From the NCBI GenBank assembly GCA_029959615.1, contig JASCOD010000008.1, positions 124,001 through 188,000 on the forward strand: a DNA stretch of 64,000 bases, written 5' to 3'. The notes below the pieces were generated by a model, which was not told where the DNA came from, ran no database searches, and saw only the letters and a program-made list of their open reading frames with translations. How positions within the stretch are numbered: the stretch's first letter is position 1; each line of letters begins with the position of its first letter. The position numbers and the translations under genes are program-made. The stretch is from Flavobacteriaceae bacterium PS02338. GTDB lineage: Bacteria; Bacteroidota; Bacteroidia; Sphingobacteriales; Sphingobacteriaceae. Below, in pieces: positions 7,643 to 15,848 of the stretch.

Positions 7643-9394
7643 TTAAAAGTTCTTCCCAATCTTCTCTAAAATATCAGCTGGGATTTTATGGGTATCCACT
7701 ACTAGAAACCCATCTAAGCAATCAGAAAATTTAGGGTCGATATTGAAACAGATGATCTTTGCATTTAAATTCATGTATTGGCGTAACAACACAGGTATTT
7801 TAATGTGGTTGTTCTCTATGTCGCCAATCAATCCATCTAGGTCCTTTAAACTTTCGCTTTGTTCAATCAGTAAATCGGTATCTATGGGACTAAGGTCTGC
7901 CTTGAATTTGTTTCTCGGTTTAACGTAATGAGCCATCTCATAATCAAAATGGTTCTTGGTAATAAAATCTACAATCAACGATTTGCTAAACTTCGAAAAG
8001 TTGTTACTGATACTTACCGGACCAAACATATAACGGTACTGTGGATTCATGATCAAGTATTTCAAAATTCCTTTCCACAATAAAAACAATGGTAAAGGTT
8101 TCAGCTGATATTCTTTCCTGATCCACGATCTGCCCAATTCAATACCTTGCCTTAAAATGGGGTAGAAAGGTTCTTTGATTTTGAACAGCTCCGAAATATA
8201 GAAACCACGTTTGCCCATGGTATTTAGAATCTCGTCGCCCTTACCAATACGGTAAGCGCCTACAATCATTTGGGTTTCCTTATCCCAAATAAAAAGGTGG
8301 TTGTAATAGATGTCGTAATTGTCTAAGTCTATTTTTTTATTCGTGCCTTCGCCAACTTGCCTAAAAGTGATTTCGCGTAAACGCCCTATCTCTCTTAATA
8401 TATTGGGGATACTAGTGGTTGGAACAATGTAGACCTCGTAGTTTTTCTCTTCCCAAACCTTATAGTCCGTTAAGTTTTCCACCTCTTTGGCCATTAATTC
8501 CTTGCTGGTTTCTTCCACTATTTCAGCAGGTTTTTTCTTGATCTTAAATAAATTGATGGGATTGAATAACTTTCTTTCCTGCTCTAAGCTGGTGCCCAGT
8601 GCATAAGTTCTTGCTCTTAAGAAGTCTAATAACTTATTGGTGTCTTTGTTGTAATTGATATCCTCAATCTTGATAGGCTTACCAATACGGACCTTAATCT
8701 TTAAGCCTTGTTTGTTTAAAAATTCTGAAGGTAATTTGGCCGTTCTTAAAGTAGGATGGATAAAGCTCAAAATATTGAACAATACGCCATTATTACCATG
8801 AAAATAAATAGGTACTACCGGAAGTTTTGATTTGGCAACTAATTTACCTACTACCGGATGCCATAACCTATCAGTAATTTCTTGCTTTTCTAAGTTAAAG
8901 GTAGATACTTCGCCCGCAGGAAAAATGCCTATTGGTATGCCGCTCTGGAGTAGATCAAAGGTAGATTTTAAACCACTGATACTGGAAGAGTGCTGTACAT
9001 TTTCGAACGGATTCACAGCTACGAAGAATTCGCTAAGGTTCGGTATTTTCTTCAGAATGAAGTTCACCATTACCTTGGCTTCAGGCCTCACGGTACAAAG
9101 TAGTTTTACCAAAGCCAAACCTTCAACCCCGCCATAGGGATGGTTGGCTATGGCAATGAAACCTCCTGTTTTTGGGATGTTTTTAAGATCATCTTCATCA
9201 AAATCAATAGAAACGCCAATGGTCTCTAATATTTTATCTACAAACTCTAAGCCCTCAAAATGTTGGTTCATGGAGAACACCTTATTAATGTCGTTCAGTT
9301 TCATTACTTCCATTAACAGTGCTGCAAGTCCCGGAACCCCCAACTTATCTATCTTCGTTGCCTGTGCAAATTCTTGCTTGGTAATAATCTTCAT
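7643..9394 (-). CDS. bifunctional OlsF-like acyltransferase (PlsC-type domain plus GNAT/OlsB-like domain)
   Basis: The product has 583 residues in two parts. Residues 75-270 are a PlsC/LPLAT-type O-acyltransferase: the catalytic block is NHPYGGVEG at 84-92 (His85, with Glu91 in place of the usual Asp), and further blocks are IFPAGEVST near 158 and VVPIYFHG near 193. From about residue 310 to 500 lies a hemolysin/OlsB-like N-acyltransferase domain (KVWEEKNYEVYIV, LREITFRQVGEGT, then FGPVSISNNF). This order is that of OlsF, which makes ornithine or related aminolipids, and of the separate GlsA/GlsB glycine-lipid enzymes of Bacteroides. A membrane aminolipid product is therefore likely; the amino acid used cannot be read from sequence. 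Confidence 0.75.
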   Translation of the reverse strand: MKIITKQEFAQATKIDKLGVPGLAALLMEVMKLNDINKVFSMNQHFEGLEFVDKILETIGVSIDFDEDDLKNIPKTGGFIAIANHPYGGVEGLALVKLLCTVRPEAKVMVNFILKKIPNLSEFFVAVNPFENVQHSSSISGLKSTFDLLQSGIPIGIFPAGEVSTFNLEKQEITDRLWHPVVGKLVAKSKLPVVPIYFHGNNGVLFNILSFIHPTLRTAKLPSEFLNKQGLKIKVRIGKPIKIEDINYNKDTNKLLDFLRARTYALGTSLEQERKLFNPINLFKIKKKPAEIVEETSKELMAKEVENLTDYKVWEEKNYEVYIVPTTSIPNILREIGRLREITFRQVGEGTNKKIDLDNYDIYYNHLFIWDKETQMIVGAYRIGKGDEILNTMGKRGFYISELFKIKEPFYPILRQGIELGRSWIRKEYQLKPLPLFLLWKGILKYLIMNPQYRYMFGPVSISNNFSKFSKSLIVDFITKNHFDYEMAHYVKPRNKFKADLSPIDTDLLIEQSESLKDLDGLIGDIENNHIKIPVLLRQYMNLNAKIICFNIDPKFSDCLDGFLVVDTHKIPADILEKIGKNF

Positions 9395-9589
9395 CTATAA
9401 ATAATAAGGTTAAGTATAAGTGCTTTTAACAATAAGCATAAAGCAATGTCAAAAATAAGATTTATTTTAGAGTAAAATCTAATCTATGAAAACATCTTGA
9501 TGTCCTAATATTAAAAAGGAATCAGAATGGATTCATCAAATATTTCTGAATGATGAGCTAACCATCATCAAGAGGGAAACAACAACAAG

Positions 9590-10495
9590 ATGATGAAAAA
9601 CTGGCTAACCAATACCTACGGCTTTAGTAAGCGTGAATATAACGGACTTTTATTTCTTTCCTTATTGGTCTTTTTGGCCACCGTTGCGCCTTATGGGTAT
9701 ACCTATTATATCAATCGGGTTCCTCCTGTAGTAAATGAAACAGAAAAACTGGCCCTGCAAAAACTAGAACTCGCAGATCGATATGAAAGGAAGAAATATA
9801 CAGATGCTCGAGATGAGATTGAAAGGTCTGCAACAAAGGCTCCAGCGCATTACCAGGTTTTCGATCCTAATTTAATTACAGAAAAGGAATGGCAGCAGTT
9901 TGGGTTGTCTTACAAGCAGGCAATGTCTATTGTTAACTACGTAAAGAAAGGTGGGAAGTTCTATAAGCCCGAAGACTTGAAGAAAATGTATACGATCTCG
10001 CTAGAGAAATATGAAGCATTATTACCTTATGTAAACATACCACAGCATAATCAATTCGAAAAAAAGCCTACGTTTACTTATACCAAAAAGGAACCCGTAA
10101 TCATAGATATCAATACGGCAGATACCTTAGAATTGGATAAAATTAAAGGTGTGGGTTCGGCCTTTGCTCGGCGCATTGTGAAATACAGAGAACGTTTAGG
10201 CGGCTTTTTTGAAAAGGAACAGCTTTTTGAGGTGTTCGGTGTAGATACGCCTAAATTTAATGAAATCAGAGATCAGATCAAGATTGATGCAGCCGCTGTA
10301 CAGAAGATAGACATTAATACGGTAGAATTTGAAGGCTTGAAAAGGCATCCCTATCTCAAATTTAAAGAGATGAATGCTATTATTCAATATCGAAAGCAGC
10401 ACGGCTCCTATAAAAGCATTGCTGATTTAAATAAGATACTGATCTTAAAACCCGAAACTATACAGCGAATTGCTCCCTATCTCGATTTTAAATAG
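9590..10495 (+). CDS. ComEA-like helix-hairpin-helix protein
   Basis: The product has 301 residues. A membrane helix lies at about 18-36 (NGLLFLSLLVFLATVAPY), followed by an acidic/basic linker. Three helix-hairpin-helix units then follow, near 90-148, 172-232 and 240-299; the middle one is the clearest (IDINTADTLELDKIKGVGSA). The architecture, one anchor and DNA-binding HhH repeats facing outward, is that of ComEA proteins that hold incoming DNA, though in Bacteroidota a direct role in competence is not established. Two ATG codons in tandem mark the start. The apt gene begins 66 bases after its stop. Confidence 0.8.
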   Translation: MMKNWLTNTYGFSKREYNGLLFLSLLVFLATVAPYGYTYYINRVPPVVNETEKLALQKLELADRYERKKYTDARDEIERSATKAPAHYQVFDPNLITEKEWQQFGLSYKQAMSIVNYVKKGGKFYKPEDLKKMYTISLEKYEALLPYVNIPQHNQFEKKPTFTYTKKEPVIIDINTADTLELDKIKGVGSAFARRIVKYRERLGGFFEKEQLFEVFGVDTPKFNEIRDQIKIDAAAVQKIDINTVEFEGLKRHPYLKFKEMNAIIQYRKQHGSYKSIADLNKILILKPETIQRIAPYLDFK

Positions 10496-10561
10496 AAAAA
10501 AGAGAAAGTTAAACGGTTTGCTTTTTTTACTTTTGATCTTCAACTTTATTCTTTCAACTCG

Positions 10562-11089
10562 ATGGTATCTGATAAAATCAAGCAAATTATTAGGGATGTT
10601 CCCGATTTTCCTAAACCAGGAATTATTTTTAAAGACATTACGCCCATACTTAAAAGCCCTGCTTTGTGTAATGAAATTGCTGATGCCCTAGCCAAACAAC
10701 TTGTTAATGTAGAAATAGATGTAGTGGCTGGGATAGAAAGCAGAGGCTTCCTGTTCGGTTTGGCTTTAGCACAAAAACTGAATGTACCCTTCGTACCTAT
10801 TAGAAAAGCAGGTAAACTGCCCTATAAAACAGTGCAGCAATCTTATGATTTAGAATACGGAAGTGCTACTTTGGAAGTTCATGAGGATGCCTTTGATGCT
10901 GGACAAAAAGTATTGATCCATGATGACTTATTGGCAACCGGAGGTACAGTAGTTGCAGCTTCATCTTTGGTGCAAAAACTAGGGGCAGAAGTAGCGGCCT
11001 ATTCTTTTCTGATTAATTTAGATTTTCTAAACGGAAAACAAAGATTGAAGATTTATAGCGAGCAGATATTTTCTTTGGCCGATTACTAG
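10562..11089 (+). CDS. apt: adenine phosphoribosyltransferase
   Basis: This enzyme joins adenine and PRPP to give AMP in purine salvage. The 175-residue length is typical. The PRPP-binding loop VLIHDDLLATGGT lies at 117-129, and the adenine-side residues PDFPKPGIIFKDITP at 14-28 and the IESRGFLFG stretch near 58-66 are those of Apt. The start ATG at 10562 gives the usual short N-terminus. No other purine genes are near. Confidence 0.95.
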   Translation: MVSDKIKQIIRDVPDFPKPGIIFKDITPILKSPALCNEIADALAKQLVNVEIDVVAGIESRGFLFGLALAQKLNVPFVPIRKAGKLPYKTVQQSYDLEYGSATLEVHEDAFDAGQKVLIHDDLLATGGTVVAASSLVQKLGAEVAAYSFLINLDFLNGKQRLKIYSEQIFSLADY

Positions 11090-11424
11090 CTTTTAAGATT
11101 TATATACTTCTAAAGTTTGTCAGTCTGAGCTCGTGGAAGACTATTTTTTAAAGAAATTAAACAGTAAGCTAAACATTAGATAATTCATATCAAAAAAAAA
11201 TGGAGGCTTAGATCACCATATTTTGTTGGCTTCTCAATATCGTTTGCAAAATATTTGAACTACATACCAAATCATTCCACTAAAAAAAGAATATTATTGC
11301 TTTGAAAGTGTAATATAATTTGTTTAACATTGTCGTTAACCAAATATAAATCTTACTAAACTGTTTAAGTACACAACGCTAAAAAGCAAGGTATTTAAGC
11401 AGTTTTTTCTTTTAATAGCAACTT
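11090..11424. other. gene-free stretch of 335 bases
   Basis: An element resembling a common Bacteroidota intergenic repeat lies near 11116-11142 (GTCAGTCTGAGCTCGTGGAAG). The rest is AT-rich. Repeated GTTTAAC/GTTAAC words occur about 75-90 bases before the acyl-CoA dehydrogenase gene, where a regulator could bind, but no promoter of the phylum consensus is obvious. Confidence 0.3.
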
Positions 11425-12579
11425 ATGATACAAACAGGAGTTAGTTTTCAAGAGACCGAAAATCGTACCATGATCAAAAAGATGGTACGTGATTTCGCAG
11501 AAAAAAACATTCGTAAAAATGTGATGGAATGGGATGAGGCACAACATTTTCCTATTGATCTATTTAAAGAGCTAGGCCACATCGGCTTAATGGGTGTGTT
11601 AGTGCCAGAAGAATATGGTGGTTCTGGTTTCGGCTATCAAGAATATGTAGATGTAATTGTAGAGGTTGCCAAAGTTTGCGGGTCTATAGGCTTGTCTTTG
11701 GCTGCACACAATTCATTATGCACCGGACACATTTTAGCTTTTGGTAACGAAAAACAAAAGGCAAAGTGGCTACCTAAACTGGCTACTGCCGAGTGGATTG
11801 GAGCTTGGGGTTTAACTGAGGCCAATACTGGTTCGGATGCTTTGCGAATGCGCACCACAGCAGTTTTAGATGGTGATGAATATGTAATCAATGGTGCTAA
11901 AAACTGGATTACCCACGGTAAGTCTGGAGATATAGCAGTAGTGATGGTGCGTACTGGAGAGGCTGGAAGCTCTAAAGGAATTTCGGCTATCGTTGTAGAA
12001 AGAGGTACACCAGGTTTTACTGCTGGTAAAAAAGAAAATAAACTAGGTATGCGTGCTTCGGAAACTACAGAAATGATTTTCGATAACTGTCGTGTGCCGA
12101 AAGAGAATCTGCTTGGTGTAGAAGGAGAGGGCTTTAAACAAGCTATGAAAGTGTTAGACGGAGGACGTATCTCTATTGCAGCGCTAGGTCTGGGCATTGC
12201 TAAAGGCGCTTACGAAGCTGCTTTGGCTTATTCAAAAGAGAGACAGCAATTCGGGCAAAGTATTGCAAGCTTCCAGGGCATTAGTTTCAAATTGGCCGAC
12301 ATGGCTACTGAAATAGAAGCGGCAGATTTATTAATTCGTCAGGCGGCAGATTTAAAAAATAGACATCAGCCGGTAAGTAAGGAATCTGCAATGGCAAAAT
12401 ACTACTCTTCAGAAGTGGCAGTGAGATGTGCTACCGAAGCGGTGCAAATTTTTGGAGGTTACGGTTATACTAAAGATTTTCCAGTAGAGAAGTTTTACAG
12501 AGATGCTAAGCTTTGTACCATAGGCGAAGGAACTTCAGAAATTCAGAAAATTGTAATTGCTAGGGAAATCATGAAATAA
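11425..12579 (+). CDS. acyl-CoA dehydrogenase
   Basis: This FAD enzyme oxidises acyl-CoA to trans-2-enoyl-CoA and passes electrons to ETF. The 384 residues carry the whole fold: an N-terminal helical domain with EEYGGSGFGYQEY, a middle beta-domain with WGLTEANTGSDA and ITHGKSGDIAVVMVRTG, and a C-terminal domain with RQQFGQSIASFQ and QIFGGYGYTKDFPVEKFYRD. The catalytic base is Glu368 in IGEGTSEIQ, the position of short-chain and butyryl-CoA dehydrogenases. Chain-length preference is not certain. A good terminator follows. Confidence 0.92.
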   Translation: MIQTGVSFQETENRTMIKKMVRDFAEKNIRKNVMEWDEAQHFPIDLFKELGHIGLMGVLVPEEYGGSGFGYQEYVDVIVEVAKVCGSIGLSLAAHNSLCTGHILAFGNEKQKAKWLPKLATAEWIGAWGLTEANTGSDALRMRTTAVLDGDEYVINGAKNWITHGKSGDIAVVMVRTGEAGSSKGISAIVVERGTPGFTAGKKENKLGMRASETTEMIFDNCRVPKENLLGVEGEGFKQAMKVLDGGRISIAALGLGIAKGAYEAALAYSKERQQFGQSIASFQGISFKLADMATEIEAADLLIRQAADLKNRHQPVSKESAMAKYYSSEVAVRCATEAVQIFGGYGYTKDFPVEKFYRDAKLCTIGEGTSEIQKIVIAREIMK

Positions 12580-12606
12580 TAACTTCTCATTTTTATAGAG
12601 ATTTTA

Positions 12607-12662
12607 GCCACAGATACGCAGATTTTTAACTAAATAATATCTGTATATCTGTGGCTTTTTTG
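12607..12662 (+). terminator. Rho-independent terminator
   Basis: The arms are 12607-12623 and 12639-12655 (GCCACAGATA pairing with TATCTGTGGC, then CAGAT with ATCTG, two mismatches between), followed by six or more T. It ends the acyl-CoA dehydrogenase transcript. Confidence 0.75.
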
Positions 12663-12782
12663 ATAACAGAGAAAAAAATACATCAACAGGGGTAACAAAT
12701 TTTTCAATGGGTTGATATACTTACAAACAGGGCGAAAGCAGAAAAGCCCAGATAGAGTAAGCGTAATTAAAAACCTAGCATC

Positions 12783-13694
12783 ATGAAAAATTTAACTTTA
12801 ATCGCATTAGTTGTTATAACTACATTGTTCGCCTGTAAAAAAGACAAAGCAAACGATGAAACCAAACTCACCCTAGCAGAATTCAATGCTAAATTTTCGG
12901 TGCCTACACAGAAATTCAATGGAACAGGCGGAGCGGCCTTTAGTATTACCGGAACCAAAGGAATGAAGTTCGATTTTCCGGCAAATGCATTTATAGATGC
13001 AAGTGGAAACCCCGTTGCAGGCAGTGTGGTAATCAGTTTAAAAGAAGTGCTAAGCAAAAGAGATATTATATTGTCTGGAAAAGTAACTCAATCTAATGGG
13101 CAATTACTCATCTCTGGGGGAGAATTCCAAATTTTGGCTAGTCAGAACGGTCAAGCACTTAGGTTAAATCCAGCAGTAACCGTTGCTGTAAAAGTGCCAA
13201 CCACGTTCAATACCGATCCCATGGATTTATTTGTGTGGGGACCAACTGCTGCTTCAGATAGTACTTGGGTTTTAGACCAGAAAGCAAGAGTGGCTTCGAG
13301 TGCAGATTTTTATCAATTTAATTTGCCAGGCTTTGGGTGGGTAAATTGCGATTACTTCTATAGCAATCCAAACCCAAAAACAACCATAACTGCTAGCCCA
13401 GTTTATGCAGGTGCGGCTCCAAGCATTAAAGATCAAAGAGCTTATATGGTTTTTGATGATTTGAAATCTGTAGCAGGCTTGCCATTTGTATTGGCTATTA
13501 ATAAACATCAGTCTTACCTTAACTCCATGCCCATCGGTTTGAAAGGCAAGCTGGTTATTCTGTCAACAGATGTAAATGATGTTATTTACTTCGGACAAAC
13601 AAGCTTTACGGTAAGTGCAGATCTACATTTAAATGTAAACGTAGCTCCTGCAACTGCAAGCGAAATAGATGCCTTCTTATCTACTTTGCATTAG
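12783..13694 (+). CDS. lipoprotein with a ZU5-like beta domain, function unknown
   Basis: The product has 303 residues. The signal peptide ends in a lipobox at Cys18 (TTLFAC then KKDK). Residues 55-145 read like the ZU5-type beta domain common in secreted Bacteroidota proteins (FDFPANAFIDASGNPVAG, then VVISLKEVLSKRDIILSG), and a second beta-rich half follows (DQKARVASSADFYQFNLPGF). It is probably lipid-anchored and external. No enzyme motif is visible. A hairpin terminator lies 35 bases after the stop. Confidence 0.6.
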   Translation: MKNLTLIALVVITTLFACKKDKANDETKLTLAEFNAKFSVPTQKFNGTGGAAFSITGTKGMKFDFPANAFIDASGNPVAGSVVISLKEVLSKRDIILSGKVTQSNGQLLISGGEFQILASQNGQALRLNPAVTVAVKVPTTFNTDPMDLFVWGPTAASDSTWVLDQKARVASSADFYQFNLPGFGWVNCDYFYSNPNPKTTITASPVYAGAAPSIKDQRAYMVFDDLKSVAGLPFVLAINKHQSYLNSMPIGLKGKLVILSTDVNDVIYFGQTSFTVSADLHLNVNVAPATASEIDAFLSTLH

Positions 13695-13728
13695 TTTATA
13701 CATTTATATTTATAGTTTCTGGTTTGAT

Positions 13729-13761
13729 AGAGGGTACTTTTCGGAGTACTCTCTTGTTTTT
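13729..13761 (+). terminator. Rho-independent terminator
   Basis: The arms AGAGGGTACT (13729-13738) and AGTACTCTCT (13745-13754), with one G-T pair, are followed by TGTTTTT. It ends the lipoprotein gene. Confidence 0.7.
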
Positions 13762-13926
13762 CATTGAAACTGGTTATTGGTCATGTTTTAGAGCTTTAAA
13801 AGCTGTCTTGTATTTCTGGACTATAGCCTAGAGATAATCTTAAGTTCTGTAAACTTACTATAGTGTTCAATTATGGTAAGCTCTGTCAGACAATGAAATA
13901 AATAATAATAAATAGATAAAATAATA

Positions 13927-13957
13927 TTGTATAAATATAAATGAATGTCTATCTTTG
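13927..13957 (+). promoter_or_regulatory. rpsU promoter (TTG, 20 bases, TATCTTTG)
   Basis: The -7 element TATCTTTG at 13950-13957 fits the Bacteroidota consensus TAnnTTTG exactly, and TTG at 13927-13929 lies 20 bases before it. Transcription should start near 13963, giving a leader of about 26 bases that consists mainly of the Shine-Dalgarno region. Confidence 0.65.
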
Positions 13958-13971
13958 TCATCCCAAACGAG

Positions 13972-13977
13972 AGGAGG
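13972..13977 (+). promoter_or_regulatory. Shine-Dalgarno sequence AGGAGG of rpsU
   Basis: AGGAGG lies 12 bases before the ATG at 13990. Genes of this phylum seldom carry such a sequence because the ribosome hides its anti-Shine-Dalgarno, with bS21 taking part. In Flavobacterium johnsoniae the bS21 gene itself keeps a strong one and is thought to be self-regulated through it. The presence here fits that model. The site also fixes the start of rpsU at 13990 and not at the in-frame ATG at 13945. Confidence 0.75.
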
Positions 13978-13989
13978 TATTTCAACGTT

Positions 13990-14184
13990 ATGATTATTAT
14001 TAATATTAAAGATGGCGAGTCGTTAGACAAAGCGTTAAAGCGTTTCAAAAAGAAATTTGAGAAAACTGGTGTGTTAAGAGAACTACGTAGCCGTCAAGCA
14101 TACGAGAAAAAATCTGTAGCTCGTCGTACTGAAGTTAAGAAAGCGATTTACATTCAAGGATTAAATCAAGAAGGAACTATTTAA
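13990..14184 (+). CDS. rpsU: 30S ribosomal protein bS21
   Basis: The 64-residue product begins MIIINIKDGESLDKALKRF and carries the basic, helical S21 pattern (KKFEKTGVLRELRSRQAYEK). It binds the small subunit near the 3' end of 16S rRNA. An in-frame ATG at 13945 would add 15 residues unlike any S21, and it lies at the promoter -7 region, so it is rejected. A hairpin terminator follows, so the gene is mostly transcribed alone, ahead of the recombinase and hibernation-factor genes. Confidence 0.95.
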   Translation: MIIINIKDGESLDKALKRFKKKFEKTGVLRELRSRQAYEKKSVARRTEVKKAIYIQGLNQEGTI

Positions 14185-14205
14185 TTCTTTCTCGAATTAA
14201 GATAT

Positions 14206-14240
14206 AAAAGAGGATCCCTGAAAAGGTGTCCTCTTTTTTT
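14206..14240 (+). terminator. Rho-independent terminator after rpsU
   Basis: Arms AAAAGAGGA (14206-14214) and TCCTCTTTT (14229-14237) with a 14-base loop, followed by more T. Confidence 0.75.
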
Positions 14241-14322
14241 ATGCAATAACTCGGCCTATTAAGCTCAATCTTTGATACAACTCAAGGTGTGGTTAGATTT
14301 TGGTCACTATTTAAAAAAAACC

Positions 14323-14353
14323 TTTGGCAATGTTGTTTTCTTTCGTAAATTGA
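14323..14353 (+). promoter_or_regulatory. probable xerC promoter (TTTG, 19 bases, TAAATTGA)
   Basis: TTTG at 14323-14326 is followed after exactly 19 bases by TAAATTGA, which matches TAnnTTTG in part. The predicted start near 14360 lies about 20 bases before the recombinase ATG. Confidence 0.45.
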
Positions 14354-14380
14354 CTTGTCAACCTAATCAGCTAAATGTAA

Positions 14381-15265
14381 ATGCTAATCAACGATTTTCT
14401 AACTTATTTACAATATGAAAAGCGTTACTCGCCACATACCTTGCAAGGTTATCGTACCGATCTGCAACAGTTTGAAGCGTTTCTGGAAAAAGAGCAGTTC
14501 GGAGATTTGCCTCAGGTAGAGGCAATGCACATTAAGAATTTTATGGTGTCGCAATTGCAGCTAGGCTTGGTTGAAAGTGCAGTTAATAGAAAGTTGTCAT
14601 CACTAAAAAGCTTCTTCAAATTTCTACATCGTGAGGGTGTGATTATTTCTAATCCCACAGCATTGGTGAGGAATTTAAAAACACCTAAAAAGCTACCTGT
14701 TTTTATAGAGGAAGTTAAGATGGACGAACTGTTAGATGGTGAGCATACTTTTGATGATACCTTTGCAGGAAGAAGAGATAGACTGGTAGTAGAGTTGCTG
14801 TTTGGTACGGGCATGCGTTTATCAGAGCTGATTAATTTAAAAGAAGAAGATTTAAACAGCTTCGAAGAGACAGTTAAAGTGCTTGGTAAGAGGAACAAAC
14901 AGCGTATTATTCCCCTTCATAAGCCCCTGTTAAGTGAGGCTAAAGAATTTATGGCGTTGAAGAATTTGCAAAATTTCGGCAACAAAAGCCCTTATCTAAT
15001 CGTTACCAATAGCGGAGATCAGGCTTATCCAAATCTGATTTACCGTATTGTGAACAGTTGTTTGAAGTTGGTGTCTACACAAGGCAAGAAGAGCCCGCAT
15101 GTGCTAAGACATTCGTTTGCTAGTAGTTTGTTGAACAGAGGGGCGGATTTAAATGCAATTAAAGAACTATTGGGGCATGCCAGCTTAGCGGCTACCCAGG
15201 TTTATACGCACAATTCAGTTGAAAGATTAAAATCCATTTATAAACAAGCCCATCCTAGGGCATAA
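14381..15265 (+). CDS. xerC: tyrosine recombinase XerC/XerD family
   Basis: The 294-residue product has the SAM-like N-terminal domain (FLTYLQYEKRYSPHTLQGY) and the catalytic domain with all expected residues: Arg146 in TGMRLSEL, His240 and Arg243 in HVLRHSF, His266 in LLGHASLAATQ, and the nucleophile Tyr275 in VYTHNSVERL. The length and lack of extra domains fit a chromosome-dimer resolvase and not a phage integrase. Its position beside rpsU and the hibernation-factor gene is one I recall from other Bacteroidota. XerC versus XerD cannot be settled here. The next gene starts 14 bases after its stop. Confidence 0.88.
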   Translation: MLINDFLTYLQYEKRYSPHTLQGYRTDLQQFEAFLEKEQFGDLPQVEAMHIKNFMVSQLQLGLVESAVNRKLSSLKSFFKFLHREGVIISNPTALVRNLKTPKKLPVFIEEVKMDELLDGEHTFDDTFAGRRDRLVVELLFGTGMRLSELINLKEEDLNSFEETVKVLGKRNKQRIIPLHKPLLSEAKEFMALKNLQNFGNKSPYLIVTNSGDQAYPNLIYRIVNSCLKLVSTQGKKSPHVLRHSFASSLLNRGADLNAIKELLGHASLAATQVYTHNSVERLKSIYKQAHPRA

Positions 15266-15269
15266 AAAA

Positions 15270-15275
15270 AGGAGG
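15270..15275 (+). promoter_or_regulatory. Shine-Dalgarno sequence AGGAGG of the hibernation-factor gene
   Basis: AGGAGG is followed by four A and then the ATG at 15280, closer than the optimal spacing for a strong site. This is the second perfect Shine-Dalgarno in the window; the first is at rpsU, 1.3 kb upstream. The core translation genes nearby (tuf, rplK, rpoC) have none. Confidence 0.7.
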
Positions 15276-15279
15276 AAAA

Positions 15280-15627
15280 ATGAAAATTAGAGTACAGTCT
15301 ATCCATTTTAATGCAGACAAGAAGTTATTGGAGTTTATTCAAAAGAAAGTAGATAAGTTAGATCAGTTTTTTGATCAAATCATAAGTGGCGAAGTTTATT
15401 TAAAACTAGAAAATGTGGAAGACGAAGCCAATAAAATCAGTGAAATTAAATTGATTGTGCCAGGTGGGACCATGTTTGCCAAAGAGCAATGTAAGACTTT
15501 TGAAGAGGCTACGGATTTGGCTATGGAATCATTAAGAAAGCAAATTACTAAACATAAAGACAAAACTAGGACAAAATTAAGCGAGCATAAAACCATCTTG
15601 TCCAATGGTGAAGAGGCTGATTATTAG
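15280..15627 (+). CDS. hpf: short-form ribosome hibernation-promoting factor (HPF/RaiA family)
   Basis: The 115-residue product has the beta-alpha fold of the HPF/YfiA family: KIRVQSIHFNADKKLLEFIQ at the start, the beta strand VYLKLENVE in the middle, and a basic C-terminal helix (SLRKQITKHKDKTRTK) that contacts rRNA. It lacks the long C-terminal extension of long-form HPF. It binds the 30S decoding region and silences ribosomes in slow growth. It probably shares a transcript with xerC and is followed by a strong terminator. Confidence 0.88.
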   Translation: MKIRVQSIHFNADKKLLEFIQKKVDKLDQFFDQIISGEVYLKLENVEDEANKISEIKLIVPGGTMFAKEQCKTFEEATDLAMESLRKQITKHKDKTRTKLSEHKTILSNGEEADY

Positions 15628-15658
15628 ATCAATATTTTTTTAATAAATAATAATAGTT

Positions 15659-15690
15659 AATTGGCGAGTTTAGGCTCGCCAATTTTTTTT
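15659..15690 (+). terminator. Rho-independent terminator
   Basis: Arms TTGGCGAG (15661-15668) and CTCGCCAA (15675-15682) enclose a six-base loop, with eight T after. It ends the hpf transcript. Confidence 0.85.
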
Positions 15691-15699
15691 AAAAAAATA

Positions 15700-15730
15700 T
15701 TTGCAGCTAACAATAATGCGTGTATATTTG
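15700..15730 (+). promoter_or_regulatory. promoter P1 upstream of the tRNA cluster (TTTG, 19 bases, TATATTTG)
   Basis: TTTG at 15700-15703 and TATATTTG at 15723-15730 fit the phylum consensus fully. It lies 118 bases before a second TATATTTG, so the two are tandem promoters or the first serves a short separate RNA. Confidence 0.65.
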
Positions 15731-15814
15731 CATTCCATTTCGGAAACGGGTTAGAGGCCTAAACTAAAATGGTCGTTCTGTGAAGAGATAAAAAAAAATA
15801 AAAAAGTGCTGGCA

Positions 15815-15848
15815 CTTGTATGTAAAAAGATAAAAATTTATATATTTG
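15815..15848 (+). promoter_or_regulatory. promoter P2 directly before the tRNA cluster (CTTG, 22 bases, TATATTTG)
   Basis: TATATTTG lies at 15841-15848, about 25 bases before the first tRNA. The spacing to CTTG at 15815-15818 is a little long. Confidence 0.5.

Noticed and set aside
13945..13989. Upstream extension of rpsU (15 extra residues) from an earlier ATG
   Set aside because: The ATG lies at the promoter -7 region, and the extra residues do not match S21. The Shine-Dalgarno points to the ATG at 13990.
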